64,000 nucleotides of DNA, from NCBI GenBank assembly GCA_027315065.1, contig DAHUYT010000002.1:30027-94026 (forward strand), in the 5' to 3' direction. How positions within the stretch are numbered: position 1 is the first letter of the stretch; every line of letters begins with the position of its first letter. Origin of the DNA: Nitrososphaerota archaeon (GTDB lineage Archaea; Thermoproteota; Nitrososphaeria; Nitrososphaerales; Nitrosopumilaceae). Position numbers and translations under genes: made by a program. The notes beneath the pieces are model-generated. The model ran no database searches. It worked only from the letters and a program-made list of their open reading frames with translations, and was not told the DNA's origin. This document shows, one piece after another, positions 8,710-17,142 of this stretch.

Positions 8710-10329
8710 TCATGCAGACAGCCACGCGTTGGCTATTGCCTGATCTTTTGCAACCTTGGCTGTTCCGTCAAGATTATCTTTGGTAACATCCGCTTGAGCA
8801 TATGCCTTGTCCATTACAACCGTATCTTGTCCAAAGGAATTATCCGCTACTACGTTTGCATTCTCGATTGCCTTGTCTCTAGTGGCTGCCTTTGAGTTAT
8901 TTTTGGCATTATCTGTTGCCACGTTATAATCTCCCCAAGCAGTGTCAACTTCCGCCTGTGTGCCGGCATTTTGCGAGTCGATTGACTCTCGTGCATTCCA
9001 GATTGATGTGTCTTTAGCGGCTTGTGCATCAGATACGGCTTGATCCCTTGTGGCAAATGCAGTCCATAATGCAGATTGGTTCCCTCCTGCCTCGTCTCTT
9101 GCCACATTTGCATTTTCGTTGGCTACATCAACTGACACCGCAAATTGTTCTTGAGCAGTATCAATTAGTATTTGTGACTGGCCATTTGCATTATCCTTTG
9201 CTATCGTGGCACTTTCGATTGATTGGTCCCTTGTTACCGCAAGAGTGTTGTTGTCTGCATTGTCCTTTGCCTGGTCAAGTGTTCCCGTTGCAGTGTCTAT
9301 TGATACCTGGGTGCCTGTGTTTTCTTGGTCTATCTTTGCTTGAAGACCCCAGTATGCATTATCCTTGTTTTGTGCAATAGATGCAAAAGTTTGCTCCCTT
9401 GTTACCTCGGCATTTATTATTAGAGTTTTATTTCCCATTGCATTATCTGCTGACAAGTTATAATTCATCTCTGCGCCATCAATTGATATTGTTGCATTAG
9501 AGTTTGCCTGTATGACTCCAGTCTCAAAGCCCCCGTTTGTATTTTCTTGATCAATCTTTGTAGAAGTGACAGAGACATCATATGCCAAGAGTGCAGTCTC
9601 CATAGCCTGGTCTCTTTGTGCATTTTTGTTCCCTACTACATTGTCATAAGATACCAATGCGTCACCATTTGACTTGTCTTTTGCAGCTTGCGCATCTTCA
9701 ATAGTCTGTATCTTTTGATCTAATGCTTGTGTGTATGCATCCTGTTTTGTTGCATCAGCCTGACCTATTGCACTATCAAATACAATCTTTGCGTTTCCAA
9801 CAGTGGTGTCACGTGCTACCGCAGCAGCTGCTAGTGCAGACTTGTTGCCGTCGGCTTGCTCTTCGGCCTGTTCATACGCATTCCATGCAGATTGGAGTAC
9901 GTCATGGAATGTTCCTCTGGCATTTGCTATTGTCTGTTGTTCTGCATTATCTGCAGACTCCATTGCTTGATTGTATGTGTTTATTGCCACAGATACAGCC
10001 GAACTGTAAATGACTTCGTTTTGGCGAAGTGCATTTTGATAGTCTTCCCAAGCCTTGTCCTTGTCATTTACACTATTTGCCGTGTTTGGATTGATGTTAC
10101 CTCGTTGGCTGTAGTTTACGCTCGCATTTGTATTGGCATTAACATATATGCCATTGGTGCTAGCGTTTACGCTTGCCCCTGCACTGGCATTGATTGATTG
10201 ACCGTTGTCTGCCCATGCAAGATTCTCAAGGTATTGTCCCGCGAATCCAAACAGCAGTAAAAAGATTGTAGTTGCTGCAATTGTTGTTGTGTTTTTTTTG
10301 GATGTATGTTTTTTGTTGTGGTGTAACAT
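8710..10329 (-). CDS. Exported repetitive Ala/Asn/Asp-rich protein
   Basis: 539 aa. A signal peptide (TTIAATTIFLLLFGFAGQYL) probably ends at AWA-D near residue 41. The mature chain has no Cys and is built of degenerate 20-30 residue units such as ARDQA-x-x-x-A-x-x-AKDNANG. A higher-order repeat of roughly 80-105 residues is visible three times, beginning IDQENTNGG, IDQENTGTQVSID and IDSQNAGTQAEVD. The composition predicts long amphipathic helices. No enzyme motif or membrane anchor is seen. A surface or matrix structural role is inference. The ATG at 10329 precedes a good signal, so the start is well supported. Confidence 0.7.
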   Translation of the reverse strand: MLHHNKKHTSKKNTTTIAATTIFLLLFGFAGQYLENLAWADNGQSINASAGASVNASTNGIYVNANTNASVNYSQRGNINPNTANSVNDKDKAWEDYQNALRQNEVIYSSAVSVAINTYNQAMESADNAEQQTIANARGTFHDVLQSAWNAYEQAEEQADGNKSALAAAAVARDTTVGNAKIVFDSAIGQADATKQDAYTQALDQKIQTIEDAQAAKDKSNGDALVSYDNVVGNKNAQRDQAMETALLAYDVSVTSTKIDQENTNGGFETGVIQANSNATISIDGAEMNYNLSADNAMGNKTLIINAEVTREQTFASIAQNKDNAYWGLQAKIDQENTGTQVSIDTATGTLDQAKDNADNNTLAVTRDQSIESATIAKDNANGQSQILIDTAQEQFAVSVDVANENANVARDEAGGNQSALWTAFATRDQAVSDAQAAKDTSIWNARESIDSQNAGTQAEVDTAWGDYNVATDNAKNNSKAATRDKAIENANVVADNSFGQDTVVMDKAYAQADVTKDNLDGTAKVAKDQAIANAWLSA

Positions 10330-10486
10330 GTTTATTCTTTCTTGTAATGATACAGGAATTCTATTTTTAAAGAATTACTACACATTGTTCGTTAACAAGG
10401 TTAGTGAACCCATGCCATGAGAAATTCTTAAGTAGCATAGCACAGCTTTCGTTTCAAGATGTGATCAAACAGACCTAACTGTAACT

Positions 10487-10693
10487 ATGAAAAACAATGA
10501 AAAGATCTTGTTTTCTGGCACTTTCTATGCATCACGACTTCATACTGAAATGAATAACATTCCAAACACTCCACACATAATAGAAATGGCAATTCAAAAC
10601 GCAATCTATGGAACATTGCATGCGTCAATCTATGTCCCACCAAATATCCAAAATTCAACGATATTAGGAATATTTACAAACTCTACCGGATAG
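10487..10693 (+). CDS. Possible small protein, weakly supported
   Basis: 68 aa from ATG 10487, composition protein-like (KILFSGTFYASRLHTEMNNI) but with no recognised domain, signal or ribosome site. If it is not a gene, the whole stretch 10330-10964 between the repetitive protein and tmk is non-coding apart from promoters. I see no RNA gene there. It could be a decayed fragment of a longer gene. Confidence 0.3.
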   Translation: MKNNEKILFSGTFYASRLHTEMNNIPNTPHIIEMAIQNAIYGTLHASIYVPPNIQNSTILGIFTNSTG

Positions 10694-10964
10694 GCCCTAT
10701 GCCACAAAGAGACGCATTTTGAGAAACTGTCATTTTGGAGAATAATTTAAAAAATGTATGATATAGGCCAGGAATTCTTTCCTAGTCCTTTTCCTTTTTG
10801 AGTTCTATTACGGTTTTATGTGATTATTACATCTGGACTGTAACTTCTACACATCTACTCTGAATCAGCGGCCGCACGTATGTCGGAGTCCTGCCAAATG
10901 GAAAAGTGATAGCGTAGAACCGTTAAATTTACAATTTATCTATAGGTCCATTCAATAAGATTTC

Positions 10965-11546
10965 ATGATTGTAGTTGTGGAGGGTTTTGACCAAGCGGGA
11001 AAGAAAACCCAATCAAAACTTCTGGCAAACTTTTTGAAGACCAAAAACATGAAATCAAAAATATTTAGCTTTCCAGACTATGCAACACCTATTGGTAAAG
11101 AGATTAGGCGTTATCTTGGAGGGAAGCGATCATTTTCTCCCCAAGTGATCCATTGTCTTCTTGCTGCAAACAGATGGGAAAAAGCAAAGGAAATAGAAGA
11201 AGCATTATCAGAAAATTATGTTGTGATCATGAATCGATATTATCAATCAAATCTAGTGTATGGAACAGTAAATGGGCTTGACATGAAATGGCTTGAAAAT
11301 TTGGATAACGGACTGCCAAAAGAAGATCTCGTAATTCTTCTTGATGTAAATGTAACTGATTCATTTTCTCGCAAAAAAGAAAGGAGGGACAAATTTGAAG
11401 ATGACATGGAGTTTGCCCAAAAGATCACCGAAACATACAGAAAATTAGCAAAGCAATTTGGCTGGTACATTGTAAATGCGTCTTATCACAAACAAGCAGT
11501 TCATCAGGACATCAAACAAATTATTTTGAAACATATCATCAAATAA
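10965..11546 (+). CDS. tmk: Thymidylate kinase
   Basis: 193 aa. P-loop near residue 7 (GFDQAGKKTQ, with the second Gly of the usual GxDGxGK replaced by Gln-Ala), a DR-like motif replaced by MNRYYQSNLVYG near residue 88, and LID-region basic residues RKKERRDKFE. It phosphorylates dTMP to dTDP. The start ATG is 40 bases after a TATA-like tract. It is the first gene of a tight operon: 1-base gap to the HD hydrolase, which overlaps pyrH by four bases. The family assignment is firm. Confidence 0.88.
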   Translation: MIVVVEGFDQAGKKTQSKLLANFLKTKNMKSKIFSFPDYATPIGKEIRRYLGGKRSFSPQVIHCLLAANRWEKAKEIEEALSENYVVIMNRYYQSNLVYGTVNGLDMKWLENLDNGLPKEDLVILLDVNVTDSFSRKKERRDKFEDDMEFAQKITETYRKLAKQFGWYIVNASYHKQAVHQDIKQIILKHIIK

Positions 11547-11547
11547 T

Positions 11548-12795
11548 ATGGAAAAAAAATATCTTCAGGTTGTAGATCCAATACATGGATTCATCAGTGT
11601 TTACAGGCATGAAACTGATGTTATTGATAATCCAATTTTTCAACGGCTTCGTAGGATAAGACAACTTGCAGGTGCACATCTTGTTTACCCAGGGGCGCAG
11701 CATTCAAGATTTGAGCACTCACTTGGTACCATGCATATAGCAAGTCAAGCAGCATCGATACTGGAAGAAAAAGGCTACCTTAGTCCTGACAACATGAAAA
11801 ATCTTCGGCTAGCAGCTCTCTTACATGACATAGGTCACGGACCATTTTCACACCTATTTGAAGAAGTGCTGGAAAAAAAGAAAAAAATTTCTCATGAAAA
11901 AATAGGCGAGAATCTAATCTTAAAGTCTGAAATTGGTGATCATATATCAAAAAATGGTTTTGATAAGATATTCATCAGTAAGTTGGCATTTGGAAATTCA
12001 AAATATCAATTTATGAACGAGATTATCTCTGGTGGTCTGAGTGCAGACATGATGGATTACCTCCTTCGAGACAGCTATTTTACAGGAGCAGAACACGCAA
12101 GAATTGACTTTAAGAGAATCATAAATTCATTCGATGTTTATGAAAAGAAGCTTTCCCTTAACAAATCTGCTCTTAATTCATTTGAGTCAATGATGATTTC
12201 CCGGTATCAGATGTTCAGATCTGTCTATTTTCACAAGACTGTGAGAGCGGCAGAAGTAATGCTGCTTGAATCAATGCTGCTTGCATATGATGAGCTTGGA
12301 CTTACTACAGATGACTTGCAAAAATATGTACAATTCACTGATGAATTTATCATCTCAAAGCTAATTTCTTTACCCAAGACAAACTCTGAACTTAAAAGAG
12401 CAAGCCAGCTAGCACTAGACTATCAGGAACGAAGGCTGCTAAAATGTGTCTATGAAAAAATTTTCATGAAACCAAGAATGGGCAACGTTAATTCATACGA
12501 ACTACAGCATGACATATCAAGAAGAGCCAAGGTCAATGAGGCAGAAGTTTTTGTTGACATATCAAAGACACCATCAATTCCGCTTACGCCTTCGAAAAAA
12601 GAGTCCCAGTCAATCATTCTTACATCAACTAGAGGCACAGGTCCAAAGGAAGCATACGAGCTCCCAATCTCAGAGATCCCATTGGTGTCAGCCATCTCGG
12701 GATTTATGGATATTCTACGAATCTATACAAGACAGCAATTTAGAAAAAAGGTTGAAATGGCAGCACAAATCATCCTTGGTGAAAACGGACAATGA
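11548..12795 (+). CDS. HD-domain phosphohydrolase, dNTPase/SAMHD1-like
   Basis: 415 aa. The N-terminus ([15 protein letters not shown], then [20 protein letters not shown]) and the HD metal site ([14 protein letters not shown] followed by [12 protein letters not shown]) identify the SAMHD1/YdhJ-like group of dNTP or nucleotide phosphohydrolases. The HD aspartate and histidines are intact, near residues 51-96. Sandwiched between dTMP kinase and UMP kinase, it probably trims a nucleotide pool, for example dNTPs. The substrate is inference. Its final codons overlap the pyrH start (ATGA), indicating coupled translation. Confidence 0.85.
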   Translation: MEKKYLQVVDPIHGFISVYRHETDVIDNPIFQRLRRIRQLAGAHLVYPGAQHSRFEHSLGTMHIASQAASILEEKGYLSPDNMKNLRLAALLHDIGHGPFSHLFEEVLEKKKKISHEKIGENLILKSEIGDHISKNGFDKIFISKLAFGNSKYQFMNEIISGGLSADMMDYLLRDSYFTGAEHARIDFKRIINSFDVYEKKLSLNKSALNSFESMMISRYQMFRSVYFHKTVRAAEVMLLESMLLAYDELGLTTDDLQKYVQFTDEFIISKLISLPKTNSELKRASQLALDYQERRLLKCVYEKIFMKPRMGNVNSYELQHDISRRAKVNEAEVFVDISKTPSIPLTPSKKESQSIILTSTRGTGPKEAYELPISEIPLVSAISGFMDILRIYTRQQFRKKVEMAAQIILGENGQ

Positions 12796-13469
12796 GAAAA
12801 AGAATTGTTATAAAATTATCAGGTAGTCTATTTGGTTTCGAAGATACAAAAACATTGAAGCAATTTGCCGAGTTTTTTGTCAAGTCAAGCAAGATCTGCC
12901 AGCCAATCATAATTGCAGGCGGAGGTAAAATAGCGCGACATTACATCTCACATGCAAGATCATCAGGTGCAGATGAATCCACACTTGACGAGCTAGGCAT
13001 TGAGGTATCTCGACTCAATGCGAGATTGTTAATTTTTGCACTACAAGAAAAGGCATATCCTCATCCTCCTACTAATTTGAAGGAAGTAGCCAATGCGGCA
13101 GACAGCGGTCTGATAGTAGTTACAGGTGGTCTCCATCCAGGACAGAGTACAAATGCCACTGCGGCACTAATTGCAGAAAAGGTAAGGGCAAATGCATTCC
13201 TTAATGCAACTGATGTGGATGGTGTCTATGATTCTGATCCACGCAAAAACACACATGCAAAAAAATTCAAAAAAATCCCACTCAAAAATCTTCGAAGCAT
13301 GCTTGTACATCAAGATTCTATTGCAGGTGGATATGACTTGATGGATATAGTAGCCCTGAAGGTAATTGAACGCTCCAAGATCAAAACAAGAATTCTCAAA
13401 GCTGATATCAAGACACTGGAAAAAGCCATCAAGGGAAGTCCAGAAGGTACAGAGATTACACTAGCTTAA
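12792..13469 (+). CDS. pyrH: UMP kinase, archaeal type
   Basis: 225 aa amino-acid-kinase fold. KLSGSLF near residue 8, [13 protein letters not shown] near 38, [16 protein letters not shown] near 110 (UMP-binding and substrate loops), and [13 protein letters not shown] near 137 are characteristic of archaeal UMP kinase, which makes UDP from UMP. It is coupled to the HD gene by a four-base overlap. Its 3' end overlaps the convergent hypothetical gene by 14 bases. With pyrB and pyrI 14 kb away it belongs to pyrimidine synthesis. Confidence 0.9.
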   Translation: MRKRIVIKLSGSLFGFEDTKTLKQFAEFFVKSSKICQPIIIAGGGKIARHYISHARSSGADESTLDELGIEVSRLNARLLIFALQEKAYPHPPTNLKEVANAADSGLIVVTGGLHPGQSTNATAALIAEKVRANAFLNATDVDGVYDSDPRKNTHAKKFKKIPLKNLRSMLVHQDSIAGGYDLMDIVALKVIERSKIKTRILKADIKTLEKAIKGSPEGTEITLA

Positions 13470-13809
13470 CGGCGCCAGTATATTCTGGAATCTCAGCAGT
13501 AATTGCTTTTTGCAAAATCTCTCTAGCTTGTTCTTCAGACAAAGCCTTTGACTGTGCCTTGGCATATCCTTCTTCGTCTACTATGATAACAATCCAGCCT
13601 TCTGGCTTTTGAGCTATGGATACAAATTCTTTTTCTCCCACTGGTGTAAACGTCCCTTGGGATTTTTTCACTGTAAGAGTAAGCATTGCAAAACCAGCAT
13701 GTTCAAACAGAGTCATCTGTGATTTCCTTGCTCTGTCCTGACCAATTCTTACTGCTTGGTGATATTGCATAACTTTAGAGTTTGAAACTTTTACTATAAG
13801 GGTTTTCAA
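13456..13809 (-). CDS. Conserved-looking hypothetical protein
   Basis: 117 aa, soluble, alternating beta and alpha character ([20 protein letters not shown]... [20 protein letters not shown]). No cysteine, signal or membrane helix, and I do not recognise a family. The ORF is clean and ATG-started, with codon use like its neighbours. It is convergent with pyrH and divergent from the Fic locus. Confidence 0.6.
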   Translation of the reverse strand: MKTLIVKVSNSKVMQYHQAVRIGQDRARKSQMTLFEHAGFAMLTLTVKKSQGTFTPVGEKEFVSIAQKPEGWIVIIVDEEGYAKAQSKALSEEQAREILQKAITAEIPEYTGAVKLV

Positions 13810-13941
13810 CTCAAAGCGCCCACGATTTTGCTATTTTAATGAAGCTTTTCCATTTTTAGTCTCGCTGGTAAAGCTTCGTAGTCGTATATGAGACCGCAAG
13901 AGGATTAGATTCTCTCATCAATGACACGCAAAGATTTTTAA

Positions 13942-13971
13942 TCTAAATGTAGTAATTTAGACTAGTCTAAA
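13942..13971. promoter_or_regulatory. Palindromic operator-like element of the Fic locus
   Basis: The sequence TTTAGACTAGTCTAAA at 13956-13971 is a perfect 16-base palindrome. A third half-site TCTAAAT at 13942-13948 forms a second inverted repeat with ATTTAGA at 13955-13961 (six-base spacer). The element sits just downstream of a TATA-like ATTTTTAAT tract near 13933 and directly upstream of the 34-aa ORF at 13983, with GGGGA as a possible ribosome site. Position and symmetry suggest a repressor site, as in autoregulated toxin-antitoxin operons. Confidence 0.6.
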
Positions 13972-13982
13972 GGGGAAAAGCT

Positions 13983-14087
13983 ATGCAAGAAGAAAAGAAA
14001 ATTATGAAAAAAGAGGAAATTGTAGAACTTGTAGCAATGGCTCTAAAAGACCACAAAGTCATTTTTAAACGATTAGACGAACTTTGA
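13983..14087 (+). CDS. 34-aa ORF upstream of Fic, possible antitoxin or leader
   Basis: MQEEKKIMKKEEIVELVAMA plus a basic/acidic C-terminal half, predicted helical. It is below the track's length limit. A GGGGAAAAG ribosome-site-like stretch precedes the ATG. Its stop (TGA 14085-14087) overlaps a TTG at 14084, from which the N-terminus of the Fic protein can be read (see the next entry). That arrangement is typical of a small antitoxin coupled to a toxin, but I recognise no antitoxin domain or the Fic-inhibiting S/T-x-x-x-E-G/N motif. Confidence 0.45.
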   Translation: MQEEKKIMKKEEIVELVAMALKDHKVIFKRLDEL

Positions 14088-14151
14088 TTTTTGACATTAC
14101 AGAAGAGAACATAAGAGCGATCCCATAGAATTAGAAAACAAGTTTCCCCTT

Positions 14152-14772
14152 ATGCAAAAGGGTGTGGAAAAAGACGGTATGATTCAAGCATTAATCGAAA
14201 AACAGAACAGAATTCTTTTTGGATCTGAGAATCCATACGATACCATATATTTGAAAGCAGCTGTATTGCTGGAAGGTCTGATAAGATGGCATATTTTCAC
14301 AGATGGTAACAAGCGTACTGCGTTAATGTCCACTTTTATCTATCTCCGTGGCAATAAGCATTATCTTGCTATTCCGATAGACTCGGTAAGATTTCTGATC
14401 AAAATAGCTGATACAAGAGAAAACGACGAGGACTCGACGAACAAACTGATTAAAGAAATTGCAGATTGGTTACATGAGTATAGCGCCACAGAAGAATGGG
14501 AATTCTTTGGAAAAGTTGGCAAATACAATACTCTGCCAGCTTTAAAGGTGAACCTACTATACTTCTTTGGTTTCAGAAAGAAAGCCAAGAAAATAACAGA
14601 TTATTGGTATGCCGTAGATACTGGTCATACTGATTACATACAAGAAGCCCAAGAAACGTCAAAACTCATCAGAGATGTCATGACGGGTACTGTAACTCAA
14701 CTCTATCATACACTACGAATGAAGAAAAAGAACAAACCTCGAAAGTTACCAGATGGAACAAAAAGTGTTTAA
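14152..14772 (+). CDS. Fic/Doc-family protein, probably 5'-frameshifted
   Basis: 206 aa in the track. The Fic motif is present as HIFTDGNKRTAL near residue 45 (HxFxDGNKR), preceded by the family segment YDTIYLKAAVLLEGLIRWH, so the AMP- or nucleotidyl-transferase active site is intact. The part before ATG 14152 is abnormal. A protein-like N-terminus (FDITEENIRAIP) reads from TTG 14084 in another frame and stops at TAG 14126, while the Fic frame is open from 14095 (IELENKFPLMQKG). Restoring one base in the CCC run near 14122 would fuse them into one Fic protein. It is either a pseudogene, a sequencing error or a start at 14152. The C-terminal 80 residues are Lys-rich and unassigned. Confidence 0.75.
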   Translation: MQKGVEKDGMIQALIEKQNRILFGSENPYDTIYLKAAVLLEGLIRWHIFTDGNKRTALMSTFIYLRGNKHYLAIPIDSVRFLIKIADTRENDEDSTNKLIKEIADWLHEYSATEEWEFFGKVGKYNTLPALKVNLLYFFGFRKKAKKITDYWYAVDTGHTDYIQEAQETSKLIRDVMTGTVTQLYHTLRMKKKNKPRKLPDGTKSV

Positions 14773-14910
14773 ACCATACATGACGTGGGATCAAACAAAT
14801 TTGAACTTGATTCAAGGTTGTACTGAAAAATCATTAAAGTCTGTAAATGTTTCACAAGAATCTTCATTTTGTGTCTGATGTGAAACGTTTGATTAAACTC
14901 AAAGGTTTAA

Positions 14911-15498
14911 TTGAAGAACAATAGATTGAGTATGTACTTGGATGCAAAAATCATACTTTATGCGGTAGTTGGAATAATTATTGTAGTTGTTGTTGCATTT
15001 GCCGTTCTACCGGGTTCAGGCATGATAAAAAATCTTATACCGCAGGGCCCAAACGTTCCTACCTCACTTACGGCAGTTTCAGCTCAGATCAAACCTCTTT
15101 CTATAAGTTATAACGGTACATCTGTTATCACAACTAGTGAAAGAAGTGCAACATTGCAAACCAATTTTTATATTACAAATCCAAACAATACTACGGTAAT
15201 TCTTGAATACATAACTTATACCATATCTGATAATGGAACAGTGATTGGATATGGTCAGATAGGACAATCATATGAAAACAGTGTGGAAGGTTCCAATTAC
15301 TATCCACTCATAGCAGGAACCTCAACGAATATTGGTAATAATGCAGTAATCGAAAATACTGGAAACTATCCAAATATCTGGTCTGAATTGGAAAAAGGAA
15401 CAGCAAATATTACCATTTTGGGAGTAGCCCACTACGCAGTAAAGGATGCGTTTAGTGGCAGTGACTTTACACAAAACTTTAACTTTACAAAAGTCTAG
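14911..15498 (+). CDS. Membrane-anchored exported protein
   Basis: 195 aa with one N-terminal membrane helix (ILYAVVGIIIVVVVAFAVLP, about residues 16-36) and a beta-rich, Asn/Thr-rich outer domain with several N-glycosylation-like sequons (YNGTS, NPNNTT). No cysteine or enzyme motif. It resembles LEA14/Ig-like 'water-stress' extracytoplasmic domains only loosely (TNFYITNPNNTTVILEYITY). Start TTG 14911 has AAAGGT upstream; ATG 14932 is an alternative that keeps the helix. Confidence 0.6.
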   Translation: MKNNRLSMYLDAKIILYAVVGIIIVVVVAFAVLPGSGMIKNLIPQGPNVPTSLTAVSAQIKPLSISYNGTSVITTSERSATLQTNFYITNPNNTTVILEYITYTISDNGTVIGYGQIGQSYENSVEGSNYYPLIAGTSTNIGNNAVIENTGNYPNIWSELEKGTANITILGVAHYAVKDAFSGSDFTQNFNFTKV

Positions 15499-15499
15499 A

Positions 15500-16078
15500 T
15501 TATTGTAATGCGGGGTTGTACCTAGATCGCATGAATTTTATCAAATAGACAAAGCCAAGAATTATCCATGCTAGTATCATTAACCCCCAAACGAACACGA
15601 TAATCTGTTCTAAACTGAGGTTATACTGCTCCATAATTGTGGTAACCTGTGGTGGTATTATCATCTTTAACTGATACAGAGGAAAGAGATATGGATTAAC
15701 ACTTTGATTATTGCCAGGTAAGTTATAGCCAGTTAGTTGTACTACTGCATGCCAACCAAAGAAGAATGTAACAAAAAAGAAAACGGCCTTTCTGCCAATT
15801 GCCTTTTTGTATCCGCGCTTTTCATATCTTTCAAGTCTTTGTTTCACCCTTGCAAGTTCTGTTTTCAGTTCTTCAACAGACTGTTGGCGTACAACTTTTC
15901 TTTTATATGGTTCTATGTACATCGAGATTAATGATTCAAGATATTTTCTGTCAGAGATGTATAGCGGTCTGTCTTCTTGAAGCATACTTAGAATATAGGT
16001 TAATCTACCATTGTCCCCTTTCTTTGCATTAATCAAATGCAATACATGTTCAATTAATTCATCGTACGTTGTATTCAC
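15500..16078 (-). CDS. Membrane protein with N-terminal soluble and coiled-coil region
   Basis: 192 aa. Residues 1-60 (ELIEHVLHLINAKKGDNGRL, then EDRPLYISDRKYLESLISMY) form a small helical domain, followed by a short coiled coil (VEELKTELARVKQRLERYEK) and two C-terminal membrane helices (about 100-122 and 155-180). I have seen similar N-termini in other ammonia-oxidising archaeal proteins but know no function. It converges on the 14911 gene with a 1-base gap. Confidence 0.6.
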   Translation of the reverse strand: MNTTYDELIEHVLHLINAKKGDNGRLTYILSMLQEDRPLYISDRKYLESLISMYIEPYKRKVVRQQSVEELKTELARVKQRLERYEKRGYKKAIGRKAVFFFVTFFFGWHAVVQLTGYNLPGNNQSVNPYLFPLYQLKMIIPPQVTTIMEQYNLSLEQIIVFVWGLMILAWIILGFVYLIKFMRSRYNPALQ

Positions 16079-16166
16079 CTATATACCTCAATACAAATTA
16101 AATCACTAGGTTCAGTTTTAGATAACCTTATCAACATTATCGAACTCCTTTGGAAAAGGATTTTGA

Positions 16167-16859
16167 TTATTCGTGAGAATGGCCCACTTTCTTTAAGAAG
16201 TTTATGATTGGTTCTCTGTCTATGTCTGACAATGATGAAAACCCCTCCAATAGCTCACGTTGAACTCTCAACGATTCATCTAACGTCTTCTTTACACTAT
16301 CACTATCAAATGGAACCAATCTGTCTATTTTCCCCTCACTGTATGATTCAACATATCTTCTCAATAGCAAGGAGACAAAATTTGGAGCAATATCGAGTAA
16401 TGTAAGAATTGACTTTTTTAGATCCTTATCTTTTGAATTAGAATTTTTTTCAAAGAATTCATTCATAATCCTTGTTCGCTCATATCCTATCTCTGACAAA
16501 GATGCAGCAACCAACAGACCTCCTTCCGTTAACCTGTAATATGGTACTCCCTGTTCTTGAAGTGCCTTAGGCCCTCGTTTTATCGGAAGCCTACCGGACT
16601 CTTCAACAATGCCTAATGGTAAAAGGATCTCATCCAGATCCCTGAAGATCCCAGAATAGATATTCTGCCAGGTAGTTCCATTCCTTTCTGCGAGTTTATG
16701 TGCTATGGCAGTTCTGGTTTTTTTTGTTGGTAGGGTCTCTACCACCAGATGCATGATTATTCCACGTTGGCGCATGGCTTCACCTGTGAACTCTTTATTT
16801 TTTGTCTTGAAGGTCTGAAAAACGGATAACTTTGGAGTGAGTGTTTCTGATTTTATCAT
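16167..16859 (-). CDS. Probable winged-helix DNA-binding protein
   Basis: 230 aa. Residues 30-120 look like a winged helix: a predicted HTH in TRTAIAHKLAERNGTTWQNI and a wing in GVPYYRLTEGGLLVAAS, the latter common in archaeal PadR/MarR-like regulators. The rest is helical with charged heptads and may dimerise. No effector domain is recognised. The 283-base upstream region carries a triple half-site inverted repeat 69 bases before the ATG, consistent with autoregulation. Confidence 0.55.
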   Translation of the reverse strand: MIKSETLTPKLSVFQTFKTKNKEFTGEAMRQRGIIMHLVVETLPTKKTRTAIAHKLAERNGTTWQNIYSGIFRDLDEILLPLGIVEESGRLPIKRGPKALQEQGVPYYRLTEGGLLVAASLSEIGYERTRIMNEFFEKNSNSKDKDLKKSILTLLDIAPNFVSLLLRRYVESYSEGKIDRLVPFDSDSVKKTLDESLRVQRELLEGFSSLSDIDREPIINFLKKVGHSHE

Positions 16860-16927
16860 ATTGCTAATCGTTTTCCATTAATTTTGTATTTCGTGTAAAT
16901 CTTGAATTAATATATTTGTGATTTAAG

Positions 16928-16951
16928 ATTATCATTTTATGATAATATCAT
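16928..16951. promoter_or_regulatory. Triple half-site inverted repeat upstream of the winged-helix gene
   Basis: ATTATCAT-TTT-ATGATAAT (16928-16946) is a perfect 8-base inverted repeat. The right arm also forms ATGATA-A-TATCAT (16939-16951). Three alternating half-sites within 24 bases resemble an operator. It lies in the AT-rich 16860-17142 gap between the divergent winged-helix and sulfurtransferase genes and could control either. Nothing else was seen in that gap except TATA-like tracts. Confidence 0.45.
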
Positions 16952-17142
16952 ATTTTGCATAGATATAAGAATTTACAACATTGAAAGAATTGTAACAAAT
17001 AATGACTTTTTCAGTGACAACACATAATATGATTACATAGAAATTTCAAGAAATATGATAAAATTTCCATACATTGCCGGTCTTGTCTGTGTTAGTTGAT
17101 ATAGGATTGTGAAATTAATTTACATGAGTGTAGAAAACTTTC

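Noticed and set aside
8850-10197. Several track ORFs antisense or in shifted frames inside the repetitive protein (for example 9024-9380, 9723-10013, 8850-9113)
   Set aside because: Products are low-complexity shadows generated by the repeats; the 539-aa frame has a signal peptide and coherent repeats.
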